In this document: positions 8,493 through 17,056 of the stretch, piece by piece
How positions within the stretch are numbered: position 1 is the stretch's first letter
Layout of the letters: every line of letters begins with the position of its first letter
Assembly: GCF_001895005.1 (NCBI RefSeq)
Contig: NZ_BCXH01000003.1
Coordinates: 310,001 to 374,000 of the forward strand
DNA length: 64,000 nucleotides
Source of the DNA: Rhodococcus yunnanensis NBRC 103083
GTDB lineage: Bacteria; Actinomycetota; Actinomycetes; Mycobacteriales; Mycobacteriaceae
Direction: 5' to 3'
Position numbers and translations under genes: made by a program
Notes under the pieces: generated by a model
Told to the model about the DNA's origin: nothing
Database searches by the model: none
What the model saw: only the letters and a program-made list of their open reading frames with translations

Positions 8493-9950
8493 TTAGCGGT
8501 AGATGGACTTGACTGACTGGAAGTTGCGTAGGGCATCGGGGCCGAGCTCACGGCCGATGCCGCTGTCCTTGACGCCACCGAACGGTGAGCCGGGGTCGAC
8601 CATGTAGCGGTTGATGCCGATCGTCCCGGTGCGAATCTGTTTCGCGACGCCGTATCCGCGCTCGTCGTCGGAGGTCCAGACGGTGCCGCCGAGACCGAAG
8701 TCGGTGTCGTTGGCGATACGCACAGCCTCGGCTTCGTCGCCGTACGGAATCACCGACAGGACAGGGCCGAAGATCTCTTCCTGTGCGATCGCCTGGTTGT
8801 TGTCGACATCGGCGAACACCGTAGGTTGGACGAACCATCCGCGATCGAGATCGGCCGGCCTGCCGCCGCCTGCGACGAGCCTGGCGCCGTCGCCGCTGCC
8901 CTTGGCGATATACCCCTCGACGCGATCTCGTTGTCGCTCACTGGCCATGGGGCCGATCTGCGTTGCAGGGTCGAGTGCGTCGCCGACGGTGAGCGAGTTC
9001 GCGAACGCCTCGAACACGCCCACCACCTCGTCGTAGCGGCTGCGAGGCGCGAGCACTCGGGTGCCGAGGAAGCACGTCTGCCCGTTGTTCAAGAACGTTG
9101 CGCCGAACAGGTCTTCGCCGATCTTCGACAGATCCAGGTCGGCGTCGTCGAGCACGATGGCGGCGGACTTGCCACCGAGTTCCAGCGTCACCGGACGGAG
9201 AAGGCGGCCACAGGTTTCGGCGATCGAGCGCCCTGCTGCGGTGGATCCGGTGAACGCGACCTTGTCGATGCCCGGGTGAGATACGAGGTAGGCGCCGATC
9301 TCGCGTCCACCGGGAACGATGTTGACCACTCCTGCCGGAATGCCCGCTGCCATCACGGCTTCGACGAACGGGATGGAGTCGAGCACGGTCTCCGGGGAGG
9401 GCTTGATGACGATCGTGCATCCGGCGGCCAGAGCAGGCGCATGTTTGAACGCCGCGAGGGTCTGCGGAAAGTTCCACGGGGCGATCGCGCCGACCACACC
9501 GATGGGCTCCCGGCGAACCGTCGTCGTGCCGCCGAGCAGGTGCGGATGTGACTCCTCGAAGGTCGCCGTTCGGGCGAGGGATGCGTAGTACCGCACCACG
9601 GCGACCGGAAACCCTGCTTCGAGCTGCAGCGCGATCGAGATCGGCATGCCGTTCTGCGCGGAGACGATCTTGGCGATCTCCTCGCCGCGGGCCTCGAGTT
9701 CGTCCGCGAGACGGTCGAGGGCGTCCGCGCGCCGGGACGGTTCCCACTGGCTCCACCCGTCGGGATCGGCGAACGCGCGCCGGGCTGCGGTGACCGCCGC
9801 GTCGACGTCCGCTTCCTGCGCTTCCGGTACCGAACCGATGATCTGCTCGGTGCTGGCAGAACGTACTTCGATCCTGGCCGACGAACTCGGGGGAGCCCAT
9901 TCGCCGCCGATGAACAGCGACTCCGCATGTATTGCTGTATCCGTATCCAT
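8493..9950 (-). CDS. Aldehyde dehydrogenase (NAD(P)+)
   Basis: A 485-residue member of the aldehyde dehydrogenase superfamily. It shows IAPWNFPQ, the cofactor motif FTGSTAAGRSIA, the general-base region TLELGGKSA, the catalytic Cys in NNGQTCF and the C-terminal EEIFGPVLSVIPYGDEAEAV. It would oxidise the aldehyde made by the adjacent alcohol dehydrogenase to a carboxylic acid. It sits between the AcoR-like activator and the dehydrogenase gene on the same strand, so the three form an apparent operon. The start is ATG at 9948-9950. Confidence 0.95.
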   Translation of the reverse strand: MDTDTAIHAESLFIGGEWAPPSSSARIEVRSASTEQIIGSVPEAQEADVDAAVTAARRAFADPDGWSQWEPSRRADALDRLADELEARGEEIAKIVSAQNGMPISIALQLEAGFPVAVVRYYASLARTATFEESHPHLLGGTTTVRREPIGVVGAIAPWNFPQTLAAFKHAPALAAGCTIVIKPSPETVLDSIPFVEAVMAAGIPAGVVNIVPGGREIGAYLVSHPGIDKVAFTGSTAAGRSIAETCGRLLRPVTLELGGKSAAIVLDDADLDLSKIGEDLFGATFLNNGQTCFLGTRVLAPRSRYDEVVGVFEAFANSLTVGDALDPATQIGPMASERQRDRVEGYIAKGSGDGARLVAGGGRPADLDRGWFVQPTVFADVDNNQAIAQEEIFGPVLSVIPYGDEAEAVRIANDTDFGLGGTVWTSDDERGYGVAKQIRTGTIGINRYMVDPGSPFGGVKDSGIGRELGPDALRNFQSVKSIYR

Positions 9951-10003
9951 GCATACATCGTGACCTGGATCACTACGGGAGAGTGTTCAAATTCTGGACG
10001 ATT

Positions 10004-11587
10004 TCAGTGGATGTCGAGTTCCTTCATCCGCTTGTACAGCGTCGTGCGGCTCATGTGCAGCGCCTCGGCGGTGCTGCGCTTGTTTCCACCGTTGCGGGCG
10101 AGTTCGGCGACGATCGCCTTCTTCGTTGCCGCATCGAGAACGTTCAGGGACGAGGACACGGCCGACCGCGGCCGAATCAGATCCTTGTCGGTGATGTCGC
10201 CGACCGAGCGCTTCGCTGCGACCTCGGTGATCTCGGTGCGGAGTTCGTCGATGTTGCCGGGCCATTCGTAGCCGATCAACTTCGACATCGCCGCCGGAGT
10301 GAACCGTCGATCACGCCCGCCTGGCAGCTCCGCGAGAAAACCGCGAACCAGGTCGGGAATCTCGTGCTTGCGTGCCCGGAGCGGCAGCAGTTCGATCGTC
10401 GACGCGCATGCGGTGACCAGCCGGCGGTGCTCCGGCGTCGTCGCACCAGGGACGGCGGACAGCGCGAACCACGCCTTCGCCGTCGTGAGCTTCGAATACA
10501 GAATTCGTGCGACGGCGGGGCCGAGCAGGTGCACGTTCTCGACGACGACGGACGCCCCCGCGTCGGCGAGATGCTCGGTGACGCGAGCGAGCCAGACGGC
10601 CGGGTCGGTCGCGACCAGGTCGACGGCGTCGAAGAAGGTGGCCGTACCCGCCAGTTCGGTCAGGGTGCGCGTGCGACCGGTGCCCGGCTCGCCGTTGACG
10701 CAGACCGTTGCCTTGGTCCGCGCCCGAGTAGGCGCCACCGCCACGCGCGGCGCGTCCACCTGAGGGTCGATCTCGACGACGATTCCGGCGCCCGAGGCCG
10801 GACGATCCCACCGGACCGTCGCCTGCAGCCCGGAACTGAGCGTCATCGACCGTACGACGCCTTGGCGGTGCATCGGATCGTCGGCGAGCGCGCGCAGTGC
10901 GGCATGATCGACGGCGTCGAGGAGGTTGCCTGCACTGGTGTTCTCGAGCAGTATCTCGTCCGCGATCGCGATGGCAGGAGCTCCGCGCCTGCGCGCGGAC
11001 GCGCGTTGAAACGCGCCGAACAGTAGTTGCTCGCTCCAGCGTGTCTCCTCGAGCAGGCGACCCTGAATGTCCGACACCGCGTGCACGAGCATCGGCTCGA
11101 GCAGCGGATTGTCCTCGGCGGCAAGGAAAGTGATGTCCAGGACACCTTCGACGCGGCGGGTGATCGGGTGCAGGATCGGATAGCCGTAGCAACTGAAGCA
11201 CTTCATGGACTCCATGTAGTGCTCCTCGCCGCGAACCGCGACGGGAGTGCGGAGCTCGAAGACGGTCGCGATCGAATTGGTTCCCGAGGTCGTTTCGGTG
11301 AACGGCCTGCCGACCACGGCACCCGTCCCGGTCACGAGTTCGCGCGCCTTGTCGTTGCCGAATCGGATGTCGACGAGTTTGGCGTCGCGGTCGGCCAGGA
11401 TGACGCAGTAGCCGTTTCCGGACAGCACGCTTTCCATGCGGCCGAGAATCGGGTCGGCGGCCGAGAGCAGCCGCGATCGACGATCGACCTCGAACACACT
11501 GAAGTCCTCCAGGGTGTCCGTCGGATCCAGACCGCTCAGTCGCGCGCGCTGCCACGACTGGGCGATCTGCGCACGTATCAGTTCCAC
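10004..11587 (-). CDS. AcoR/MimR-like transcriptional activator (GAF-AAA-Fis)
   Basis: A 527-residue regulator. The N-terminal sensory part (about 1-220) has LIRAQIAQSWQRARLSGLDP and GRPFTETTSGTNSIATVFE, typical of AcoR-type activators. A reduced AAA-like core follows, with the loop NGEPGTGRTRT and YEWPGNIDELRTEI. A Fis-type helix-turn-helix closes it (GGNKRSTAEALHMSRTTLYK). The GAFTGA loop that contacts sigma-54 is not visible, which fits actinobacteria lacking sigma-54. The start is GTG at 11585-11587. Directly upstream of the aldehyde and alcohol dehydrogenase genes, it most likely activates them, like MimR-type activators of alcohol or monooxygenase operons. Confidence 0.9.
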   Translation of the reverse strand: MELIRAQIAQSWQRARLSGLDPTDTLEDFSVFEVDRRSRLLSAADPILGRMESVLSGNGYCVILADRDAKLVDIRFGNDKARELVTGTGAVVGRPFTETTSGTNSIATVFELRTPVAVRGEEHYMESMKCFSCYGYPILHPITRRVEGVLDITFLAAEDNPLLEPMLVHAVSDIQGRLLEETRWSEQLLFGAFQRASARRRGAPAIAIADEILLENTSAGNLLDAVDHAALRALADDPMHRQGVVRSMTLSSGLQATVRWDRPASGAGIVVEIDPQVDAPRVAVAPTRARTKATVCVNGEPGTGRTRTLTELAGTATFFDAVDLVATDPAVWLARVTEHLADAGASVVVENVHLLGPAVARILYSKLTTAKAWFALSAVPGATTPEHRRLVTACASTIELLPLRARKHEIPDLVRGFLAELPGGRDRRFTPAAMSKLIGYEWPGNIDELRTEITEVAAKRSVGDITDKDLIRPRSAVSSSLNVLDAATKKAIVAELARNGGNKRSTAEALHMSRTTLYKRMKELDIH

Positions 11588-11717
11588 GCCGATTCTCCGC
11601 TCTCACGAGACGAGTCGAACGTTATCGAAGGTAGCCGCACCGGCGTGGCGTTCTCGTGGAATGGCCCCAGCGCACATGGACACCACTTGTCACCGCCGCG
11701 AGGGTAGCGTTTTTCGC

Positions 11718-12722
11718 ATGGCATACAGATACCTAGGAAACAGTGGACTCAAGGTCTCGGAGATCACCTACGGCAACTGGCTCACGCACGGCTCGCAGGT
11801 CGAGAACGACGTCGCGACGCAGTGTGTCCACGCGGCGCTCGATGCCGGGATCTCGACGTTCGATACCGCCGACGTCTACGCCAACGGCGCAGCCGAAACC
11901 GTGTTGGGTGAGGCGCTCAAAGGCGTCAGGCGTGAATCGCTCGAGATCTTCACCAAGGTCTACTTCCCGGTCGGACCGAAGGGCCCCAACGACACCGGCC
12001 TGTCCCGCAAACACATCTTCGAGGGCATCGACGCGTCGCTGCGGCGACTCGACACCGACTACGTCGACCTCTACCAGGCGCATCGCTATGACGTCGAGAC
12101 TCCGCTCGAGGAAACGATCGCGGCGTTCGGCGACGTCGTCCGGCAGGGCAAGGCTTTGTACATCGGCGTCTCCGAGTGGACGGCCGACCAGCTGCGCCGC
12201 GGACAGTCGCTGGCACGCGAGAACGGATTCTCCATCGTCTCCAACCAGCCGCAGTACTCGGCGTTGTGGCGCGTCATCGAATCCGAGGTGATCCCGGTGT
12301 CCAAGGAACTCGGCATCTCGCAGGTCGTCTGGTCGCCGATCGCGCAGGGCGTGCTCACCGGCAAGTACCTACCGGGTCAGCCTCGGCCTGCGGGCTCACG
12401 CGCCACCGACGACAAGGGTGGCGACAAGATGATCGAGCGCTACCTGAACGACGAAACTCTCACGCGCGTGCAAGAACTGAAGCCGATCGCCGACGACCTC
12501 GGCATCACCATGGCTCAGCTCGCCGTCGCGTGGGTGCTGGCGAACGACAACATCGCCGCGGCACTGGTCGGTGCGTCCCGTCCCGAGCAGATCGCCGAGA
12601 ACATCAAGGCCTCCGAGGTGACGCTCGACGACGACGTACTGAAGAAGATCGACGAAGCGCTGGCGGGATCGATCGAATCGGACCCGGCCAAGACGCAGTC
12701 GCCCGAGTCGAGGCTGGTCTAG
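11718..12722 (+). CDS. Aldo/keto reductase
   Basis: A 334-residue (alpha/beta)8 NADPH oxidoreductase. It has MAYRYLGNSGLKVSEITYG, catalytic FDTADVYANGAAE, the Lys strand EIFTKVYFP, DTDYVDLYQAHRYD with the catalytic His, and the coenzyme loop VGASRPEQIAENI. The pattern resembles AKRs of the voltage-gated potassium channel beta/YghZ-like group. The ATG at 11718 is preferred over a much longer open frame without similarity. It is divergent from the activator and is followed by a strong hairpin at 12728. Confidence 0.93.
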   Translation: MAYRYLGNSGLKVSEITYGNWLTHGSQVENDVATQCVHAALDAGISTFDTADVYANGAAETVLGEALKGVRRESLEIFTKVYFPVGPKGPNDTGLSRKHIFEGIDASLRRLDTDYVDLYQAHRYDVETPLEETIAAFGDVVRQGKALYIGVSEWTADQLRRGQSLARENGFSIVSNQPQYSALWRVIESEVIPVSKELGISQVVWSPIAQGVLTGKYLPGQPRPAGSRATDDKGGDKMIERYLNDETLTRVQELKPIADDLGITMAQLAVAWVLANDNIAAALVGASRPEQIAENIKASEVTLDDDVLKKIDEALAGSIESDPAKTQSPESRLV

Positions 12723-12727
12723 CCCCG

Positions 12728-12774
12728 CGCCCGTGCCCAGGGTTACCGCACGGGTAACTCTGGGCGCACGGGCG
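12728..12774. terminator. Long hairpin after aldo/keto reductase
   Basis: Outer arms CGCCCGTG (12728-12735) and CACGGGCG (12767-12774) enclose inner arms CCCAGGGTTACC and GGGTAACTCTGGG. The stem is about 20 bp with small bulges and has no U-tract, a common actinobacterial form. It separates the reductase from the following NADH dehydrogenase. Confidence 0.75.
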
Positions 12775-12785
12775 ACAAGCGCACT

Positions 12786-14150
12786 ATGGTGGCCTGCATG
12801 CCCACATTGCAACAGCGACTGCGCACTTCGGCACCACTTCCGTCGACGCCGGCCCGCGTGGTCGTCGTCGGTGGAGGCTTCGGCGGGTTTCATGCCCTGC
12901 GAAAGCTGCAGAAGCTCCTCGAACCGGAACGGGCGGCACTGACGCTCGTCGCGCCCAACGACTACCTGCTCTACAGTCCGCTGCTTCCCGAGGTCGCGAC
13001 GGGTGTGCTCGATCCGCGCGATATCGCTGTCTCGATTCGGCAGACACTGCGCAAGACCAAGACCGTGCTCGGGCATGTGTCGGCGGTCGACTTCGGTGAG
13101 CGGCGCCTGCTGGTCGAAGGGCACGAGGGCACCACCGAGATCGAGTGGGACAAGCTCATCCTGTCGCCGGGATCGGTCACCCGGCAGTTCGACATCCCCG
13201 GTGTCGCCGAGAACGCGCACGGGCTCAAGACCCTCAGTGAAGCGACGTTCATCCGCAACCACGTGCTGGCACAACTCGATGCGGCCGATTCGCTGCCCGA
13301 CACCCCGGCCGGGCGGGCCGAAAGGGTGGAACGGCTCACCGTCGTCGCTGTCGGAGCCGGATACACCGGAACCGAATTCGTTGCGCAGATGCAGAATTGG
13401 ATCAAGGGTATCGCCACGCGATGGGCGAGCATCGACCCGAACGACGTCCGATGGCTGTTGGTCGACCTGGCCCCCGCCGTGTTGCCGGAGTTGGGTGAGC
13501 AGCTGGGTAAAGAGGCTCTGGGTGTGCTGAAGGCGCGGGGCGTCGAGGTGCGGCTCGAAGTGACCGTGGCGTCCGCGACAGCGACGTCGGTGACATTGAC
13601 CGACGGAACGGTAGTGCCGTCGCGAACTCTGGTGTGGGGTGCGGGCGTGGCACCGAGCCCGTTGATCGCGACGCTCGGTCTGCCGACGGAGAAGGGGCGC
13701 CTCGTCGTCGCACCGGACATGTCGGTGCCGGGCGTCCCGAACGTGTGGGCCATCGGCGACGCGGCCGCGGTTCCGGATCTGGCCGCCGACCCGTCGAAAC
13801 CCACTCCGCCGACAGCCCAGCACGCGCAGCGCCAGGGCGTCCGGGTCGCGCGGAATGTCGCAGCGAGTCTCGGTGTAGGAGAAGCGAAACCGTACGTGCA
13901 CAAAGACCTCGGTCTGGTGGCAGATCTCGGCGGCTTCGACGGTGTGGCCAAGCCTCTGGGGGTTCCGCTCACCGGGCCGCTCGCCAAGTTCGTCGCTCGC
14001 AGCTATCACCTGTACGCGCTCCCGACCACGGCGGCGAGAGTCCGCGTCGCGACCGACTGGCTGTACTCGACGATTCTGCCCACCCGTGTGGTGAACCTCG
14101 ATCAGGTTCGGTCTGAGGATGCGTTGATCGCGAAGGCGCAGGGCCAATAG
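12786..14150 (+). CDS. ndh: Type II NADH dehydrogenase (NDH-2)
   Basis: A 454-residue FAD enzyme that passes electrons from NADH to menaquinone at the membrane without pumping protons. It has the FAD motif VVVVGGGFGGFHAL at about 24-37, the NADH motif VVAVGAGYTGTEFVAQMQ, and the second FAD contact NVWAIGDAAAVPD. C-terminal amphipathic segments such as KFVARSYHLYALPTTAAR fit membrane association. Two starts are possible, 12786 and 12798 (MPTLQQ); ribosome sites are weak for both. It ends against a perfect bidirectional hairpin at 14156. Confidence 0.92.
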   Translation: MVACMPTLQQRLRTSAPLPSTPARVVVVGGGFGGFHALRKLQKLLEPERAALTLVAPNDYLLYSPLLPEVATGVLDPRDIAVSIRQTLRKTKTVLGHVSAVDFGERRLLVEGHEGTTEIEWDKLILSPGSVTRQFDIPGVAENAHGLKTLSEATFIRNHVLAQLDAADSLPDTPAGRAERVERLTVVAVGAGYTGTEFVAQMQNWIKGIATRWASIDPNDVRWLLVDLAPAVLPELGEQLGKEALGVLKARGVEVRLEVTVASATATSVTLTDGTVVPSRTLVWGAGVAPSPLIATLGLPTEKGRLVVAPDMSVPGVPNVWAIGDAAAVPDLAADPSKPTPPTAQHAQRQGVRVARNVAASLGVGEAKPYVHKDLGLVADLGGFDGVAKPLGVPLTGPLAKFVARSYHLYALPTTAARVRVATDWLYSTILPTRVVNLDQVRSEDALIAKAQGQ

Positions 14151-14155
14151 AACTA

Positions 14156-14197
14156 CGTGCGTGCTCGGTTACGGGCGAAGGTAACCGAGCACGCACG
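14156..14197. terminator. Perfect bidirectional terminator hairpin
   Basis: CGTGCGTGCTCGGTTAC (14156-14172) pairs perfectly with GTAACCGAGCACGCACG (14181-14197), a 17-bp stem with an 8-base loop. It sits between the convergent ndh and flavin monooxygenase genes and can stop both transcripts. Confidence 0.9.
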
Positions 14198-14212
14198 GGC
14201 GCTGCAGCCGCA

Positions 14213-16030
14213 CTACTTCAGGTGGTGCACTTCCTGCAGTCCGTAGACAGGGGTCTCGATGCCCTCGTATCGGGCTTTGATCTGCAGTGCCAGGTACAGC
14301 GAATAGTGCCGGGACTGATGAAGATTGCCGCCGTGGAACCACAGGTTCTCCTGCTGCGTCGGCTTCCACATGTTGCGCTGCTCGCCCTCCCACGGCCCCG
14401 GATCTTTTGTGGTGTCCGAGCCGAGGCCCCAGACCTTGCCCACCTTGTCGGCGGTCGCCTGATCGATGAGGTCGGCGACCCAGCCGTTCATCGAGCCGTA
14501 GCCGGTGGCGTACACGATCACATCGGCCGGTAGTTCGCTTCCGTCCGCCAAGACCACGCCGTTCTTGCTGATCTTTTCTACCTGTCCCGCAACCAGTTTG
14601 ATCTTCCCATCCGCGACGAGTTCCGATGCGCCGACGTCGATGTAGTACCCCGAACCGCGGCGCAGGTACTTCATGAACAGCCCGGACCCGTCGTCGCCGA
14701 AGTCGTGTTGGAAGCCCGCCTTCTCGAGCCGATCGTAGAAGTCCTTGTCCTTCTCCGCTATCTGCTGGTACACGGGAATCTGGAACTCGTGCATGATCCG
14801 GTACGGCAGCGACGCGAACGTCAGATCGGCCTTGCCCGTCGTCATACCGGCGTCGACCGCACGCTCGGAATACAGGTCACCCAAAGCGATTTCACACAGT
14901 GAATCGGACTTGACGATGTGCGTCGAGCTGCGCTGCAGCATCGTCACGTCCACGCCGGTCTCGTAGAGCGCCTTGCAGATATCGTGTGCGGAGTTGTTGG
15001 AGCCGACGACGACGACCTTCTTGCCGGCATACGCGTCGGGACCGGGGTGCTCGCTCGAATGATGCTGTTCGCCTTCGAATTCCTCCATCCCGGGGAAGTT
15101 CGGCACGTTCTTCTTGCCGGACATTCCGGTCGCCATGACGAGCTGTTTCGGGTGCAGGATCACTTCTTCACCGTCACGATCGAGGACGACGGTCCATTCC
15201 TGGGCCGCCTCGTCGTACGTGGCGGATTTGGCGGTGGTGCGGCTCCAGTACGGGACCTCCATCACCTTGGTGTACATCTCGAGCCAGTCGCCGATCTTGT
15301 CCTTCGGCGCGAACACGGGCCAGTTCGCCGGGAACGGTAGGTAGGGGAGATGGTCGTACCAGACCGGGTCGTGCAGGCACAGGCTCTTGTAGCGGCCTCG
15401 CCACTGGTCTCCCGGCCGGTTGGCCCGATCGACGACGATGGCAGGCACACCGAGCTGGCGGAACCGTGCCCCGAGTGCGATGCCGCCCTGCCCGCCGCCG
15501 ACGATCAACGCGTACGGCTGGACGGTGTACCCGAGCTCCTTCTCCTCGACCTCCTTCTTCTCCGCCCAGTTCTTCGTATCGGCGTTGGAGCCGTGGACGG
15601 CGCCCTTGATGCGGGTGTGGCCCTGACGCTCCTCGTGACCCTTCAGCTCCTGCATCGTCGTGAGCAGAGTCCAACCCTCATCTCCCTTCAAGCGCAGGTG
15701 ACCCTTGCCGCGGCTGGTCGCGGTCTCGAATTCGATCCAGGCCGAGGTGACCCCGTCGGCCTCGTCCGGGGTCTCCGTGGTGTGAAAATTGGACGGGTCG
15801 GTGTCCTCGAGGCGCTCGGCGAGCATGCCCTTGATGCCGTCGCGGCCCTCGACGGTCTTGAGGTTCCACGTGAAGGTCACCAGGTCGCGCCAGAAGCTGT
15901 CGACGGCGAACTTCCCCGCGACGCGGTCCAGGTCACGGGCTTTGAGGGCCGCCTCGAAGTCGCCCAACCAGGCGTCGACCCGTTGCTGGGGGGTCTGCGA
16001 GAGAACCGGCGGCTCGATGGTCTGGGTCAT
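14213..16030 (-). CDS. FAD-dependent monooxygenase with NTF2-like N-terminal domain
   Basis: A 605-residue protein. Residues 1-150 form an NTF2/SnoaL-like domain (RVDAWLGDFEAALKARDLDR, then VDSFWRDLVTFTWN). The rest is a class B-type flavin monooxygenase: FAD motif ALIVGGGQGGIALGARFR, NRPGDQWRGRYKSLCLHDP, NADPH motif VVVVGSNNSAHDICKALYE and VIVYATGYGSMNG. Such two-domain proteins are common in actinobacteria and may oxidise ketones or nitrogen compounds; the substrate is unknown. The ATG at 16028-16030 has a GGGAG site and gives the standard start. It lies downstream of an alpha/beta hydrolase on the same strand, with GTTGCA boxes between them. Confidence 0.92.
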   Translation of the reverse strand: MTQTIEPPVLSQTPQQRVDAWLGDFEAALKARDLDRVAGKFAVDSFWRDLVTFTWNLKTVEGRDGIKGMLAERLEDTDPSNFHTTETPDEADGVTSAWIEFETATSRGKGHLRLKGDEGWTLLTTMQELKGHEERQGHTRIKGAVHGSNADTKNWAEKKEVEEKELGYTVQPYALIVGGGQGGIALGARFRQLGVPAIVVDRANRPGDQWRGRYKSLCLHDPVWYDHLPYLPFPANWPVFAPKDKIGDWLEMYTKVMEVPYWSRTTAKSATYDEAAQEWTVVLDRDGEEVILHPKQLVMATGMSGKKNVPNFPGMEEFEGEQHHSSEHPGPDAYAGKKVVVVGSNNSAHDICKALYETGVDVTMLQRSSTHIVKSDSLCEIALGDLYSERAVDAGMTTGKADLTFASLPYRIMHEFQIPVYQQIAEKDKDFYDRLEKAGFQHDFGDDGSGLFMKYLRRGSGYYIDVGASELVADGKIKLVAGQVEKISKNGVVLADGSELPADVIVYATGYGSMNGWVADLIDQATADKVGKVWGLGSDTTKDPGPWEGEQRNMWKPTQQENLWFHGGNLHQSRHYSLYLALQIKARYEGIETPVYGLQEVHHLK

Positions 16031-16055
16031 GCGTGACTCCCTTGTCGCTGTAGTC

Positions 16056-16076
16056 GTGTGCTGTGACCCAGCACAC
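16056..16076. promoter_or_regulatory. Inverted repeat upstream of the flavin monooxygenase
   Basis: GTGTGCTG (16056-16063) and CAGCACAC (16069-16076) form a perfect 8-bp dyad with a 5-bp centre TGACC, 26 bp upstream of the monooxygenase start. It could be an operator or part of the 5' leader. It also contains the GGTCACA sequence seen upstream of the butanediol dehydrogenase-like gene. Confidence 0.5.
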
Positions 16077-16100
16077 TCCTTCTGCGGCGGTCGGTCGAGA

Positions 16101-16117
16101 GTTGCAGCGGGTTGCAC
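16101..16117. promoter_or_regulatory. GTTGCA tandem box (copy 1)
   Basis: GTTGCAGCGGGTTGCAC holds two GTTGCA hexamers spaced exactly 10 bp, one helical turn, upstream of the minus-strand flavin monooxygenase. The same hexamer, spacing and position recur at 31303-31318, and a variant at 28904-28946. Confidence 0.5.
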
Positions 16118-16127
16118 ACGGCACCCG

Positions 16128-16997
16128 TCACGCGCCGCTGCGTACGAACCGATCGATCGAGGACGCGAGTCGATCCGGTTGATCCTCGGGCAGGAAGGTG
16201 CGGGAGTCGTCGATGATCTCGAGTCGAGAGACCGGGAAGTCCTCGGCCAGGCGTTCCGCATGCCGAATCGGAAAGAACTTGTCATCCGACGCCCACGCGA
16301 CCAGAACCGGCTGCTCGACGCGTGGAAACGCGCGAGCCGCGTCGAGCGTGTCCTTCTTGTCGACGGACTTCAAAAACTTCACCGCGTCACGTCGGGTGCC
16401 ACGGTCGAGGACAGGGGTGAAGTAGTGGTCGAGTACATCGTCGTCGATCCGCCTCCGGCTGAGCCAGCCGTACCCGATGGGCGAGCGGCCGAGAAGCCTG
16501 CGCAGAAGGGGAACGCGCATCAAGACCGCGAGGACGTCGAACGTCGCCGGAACGCGCGCCAACCACGACAGATAGTCGAACATGGGCGGCGGAAAGTTCT
16601 CGTACGCATCACACGGAGTCAGTACGACGCGGCCGATGCGCTCCGGATGGCGGGTGATCACCAGCTGCGTCAGCATCCCACCGCCGTCGTTGCCGACGAG
16701 CGTCACATCGCGGAGATCGAGCGTCTCGATCACCTCGGCGACAATGGCAGCCAGACCCGTCGCCGTGAGATCCGCATCAGGATCCATGGCGACCCGATGA
16801 CCACCGAACGGCCAGTCCGCGGTGATGCAGCGATAGTTCTCGGCGAGGCCGGGCACCACCTTCCGCCACACCGCCGCATTGGTGAACAGGCCGTGCACAA
16901 AAACTATCGGCGCACCGGTACCCCGCTCGTAGATCCGCACGGCACCACCGTTCACCGGTACCGTCCTCGAACTGCCCAACTGCGATTCGATATCCAT
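16128..16997 (-). CDS. Alpha/beta hydrolase
   Basis: A 289-residue alpha/beta hydrolase fold protein. It has APIVFVHGLFTNAAVWRKV with the oxyanion-hole HG and a nucleophile elbow reading VTLVGNDGGGMLTQ. The expected Ser is replaced by Asp (GND), as in haloalkane dehalogenase-like members. PVLVAWASDDKFFP near the end carries the acid residue. The ATG at 16995-16997 is chosen for its GGAGGGAAG ribosome site; a longer frame exists but has no family match. It lies 97 bp upstream of the flavin monooxygenase and is divergent from an AraC regulator. Confidence 0.9.
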   Translation of the reverse strand: MDIESQLGSSRTVPVNGGAVRIYERGTGAPIVFVHGLFTNAAVWRKVVPGLAENYRCITADWPFGGHRVAMDPDADLTATGLAAIVAEVIETLDLRDVTLVGNDGGGMLTQLVITRHPERIGRVVLTPCDAYENFPPPMFDYLSWLARVPATFDVLAVLMRVPLLRRLLGRSPIGYGWLSRRRIDDDVLDHYFTPVLDRGTRRDAVKFLKSVDKKDTLDAARAFPRVEQPVLVAWASDDKFFPIRHAERLAEDFPVSRLEIIDDSRTFLPEDQPDRLASSIDRFVRSGA

Positions 16998-17056
16998 GCT
17001 GCACTTCCCTCCCGAAAGGCTTCCCCTGACCAGGGCTTGGTGCAAGCATTGCGGGC

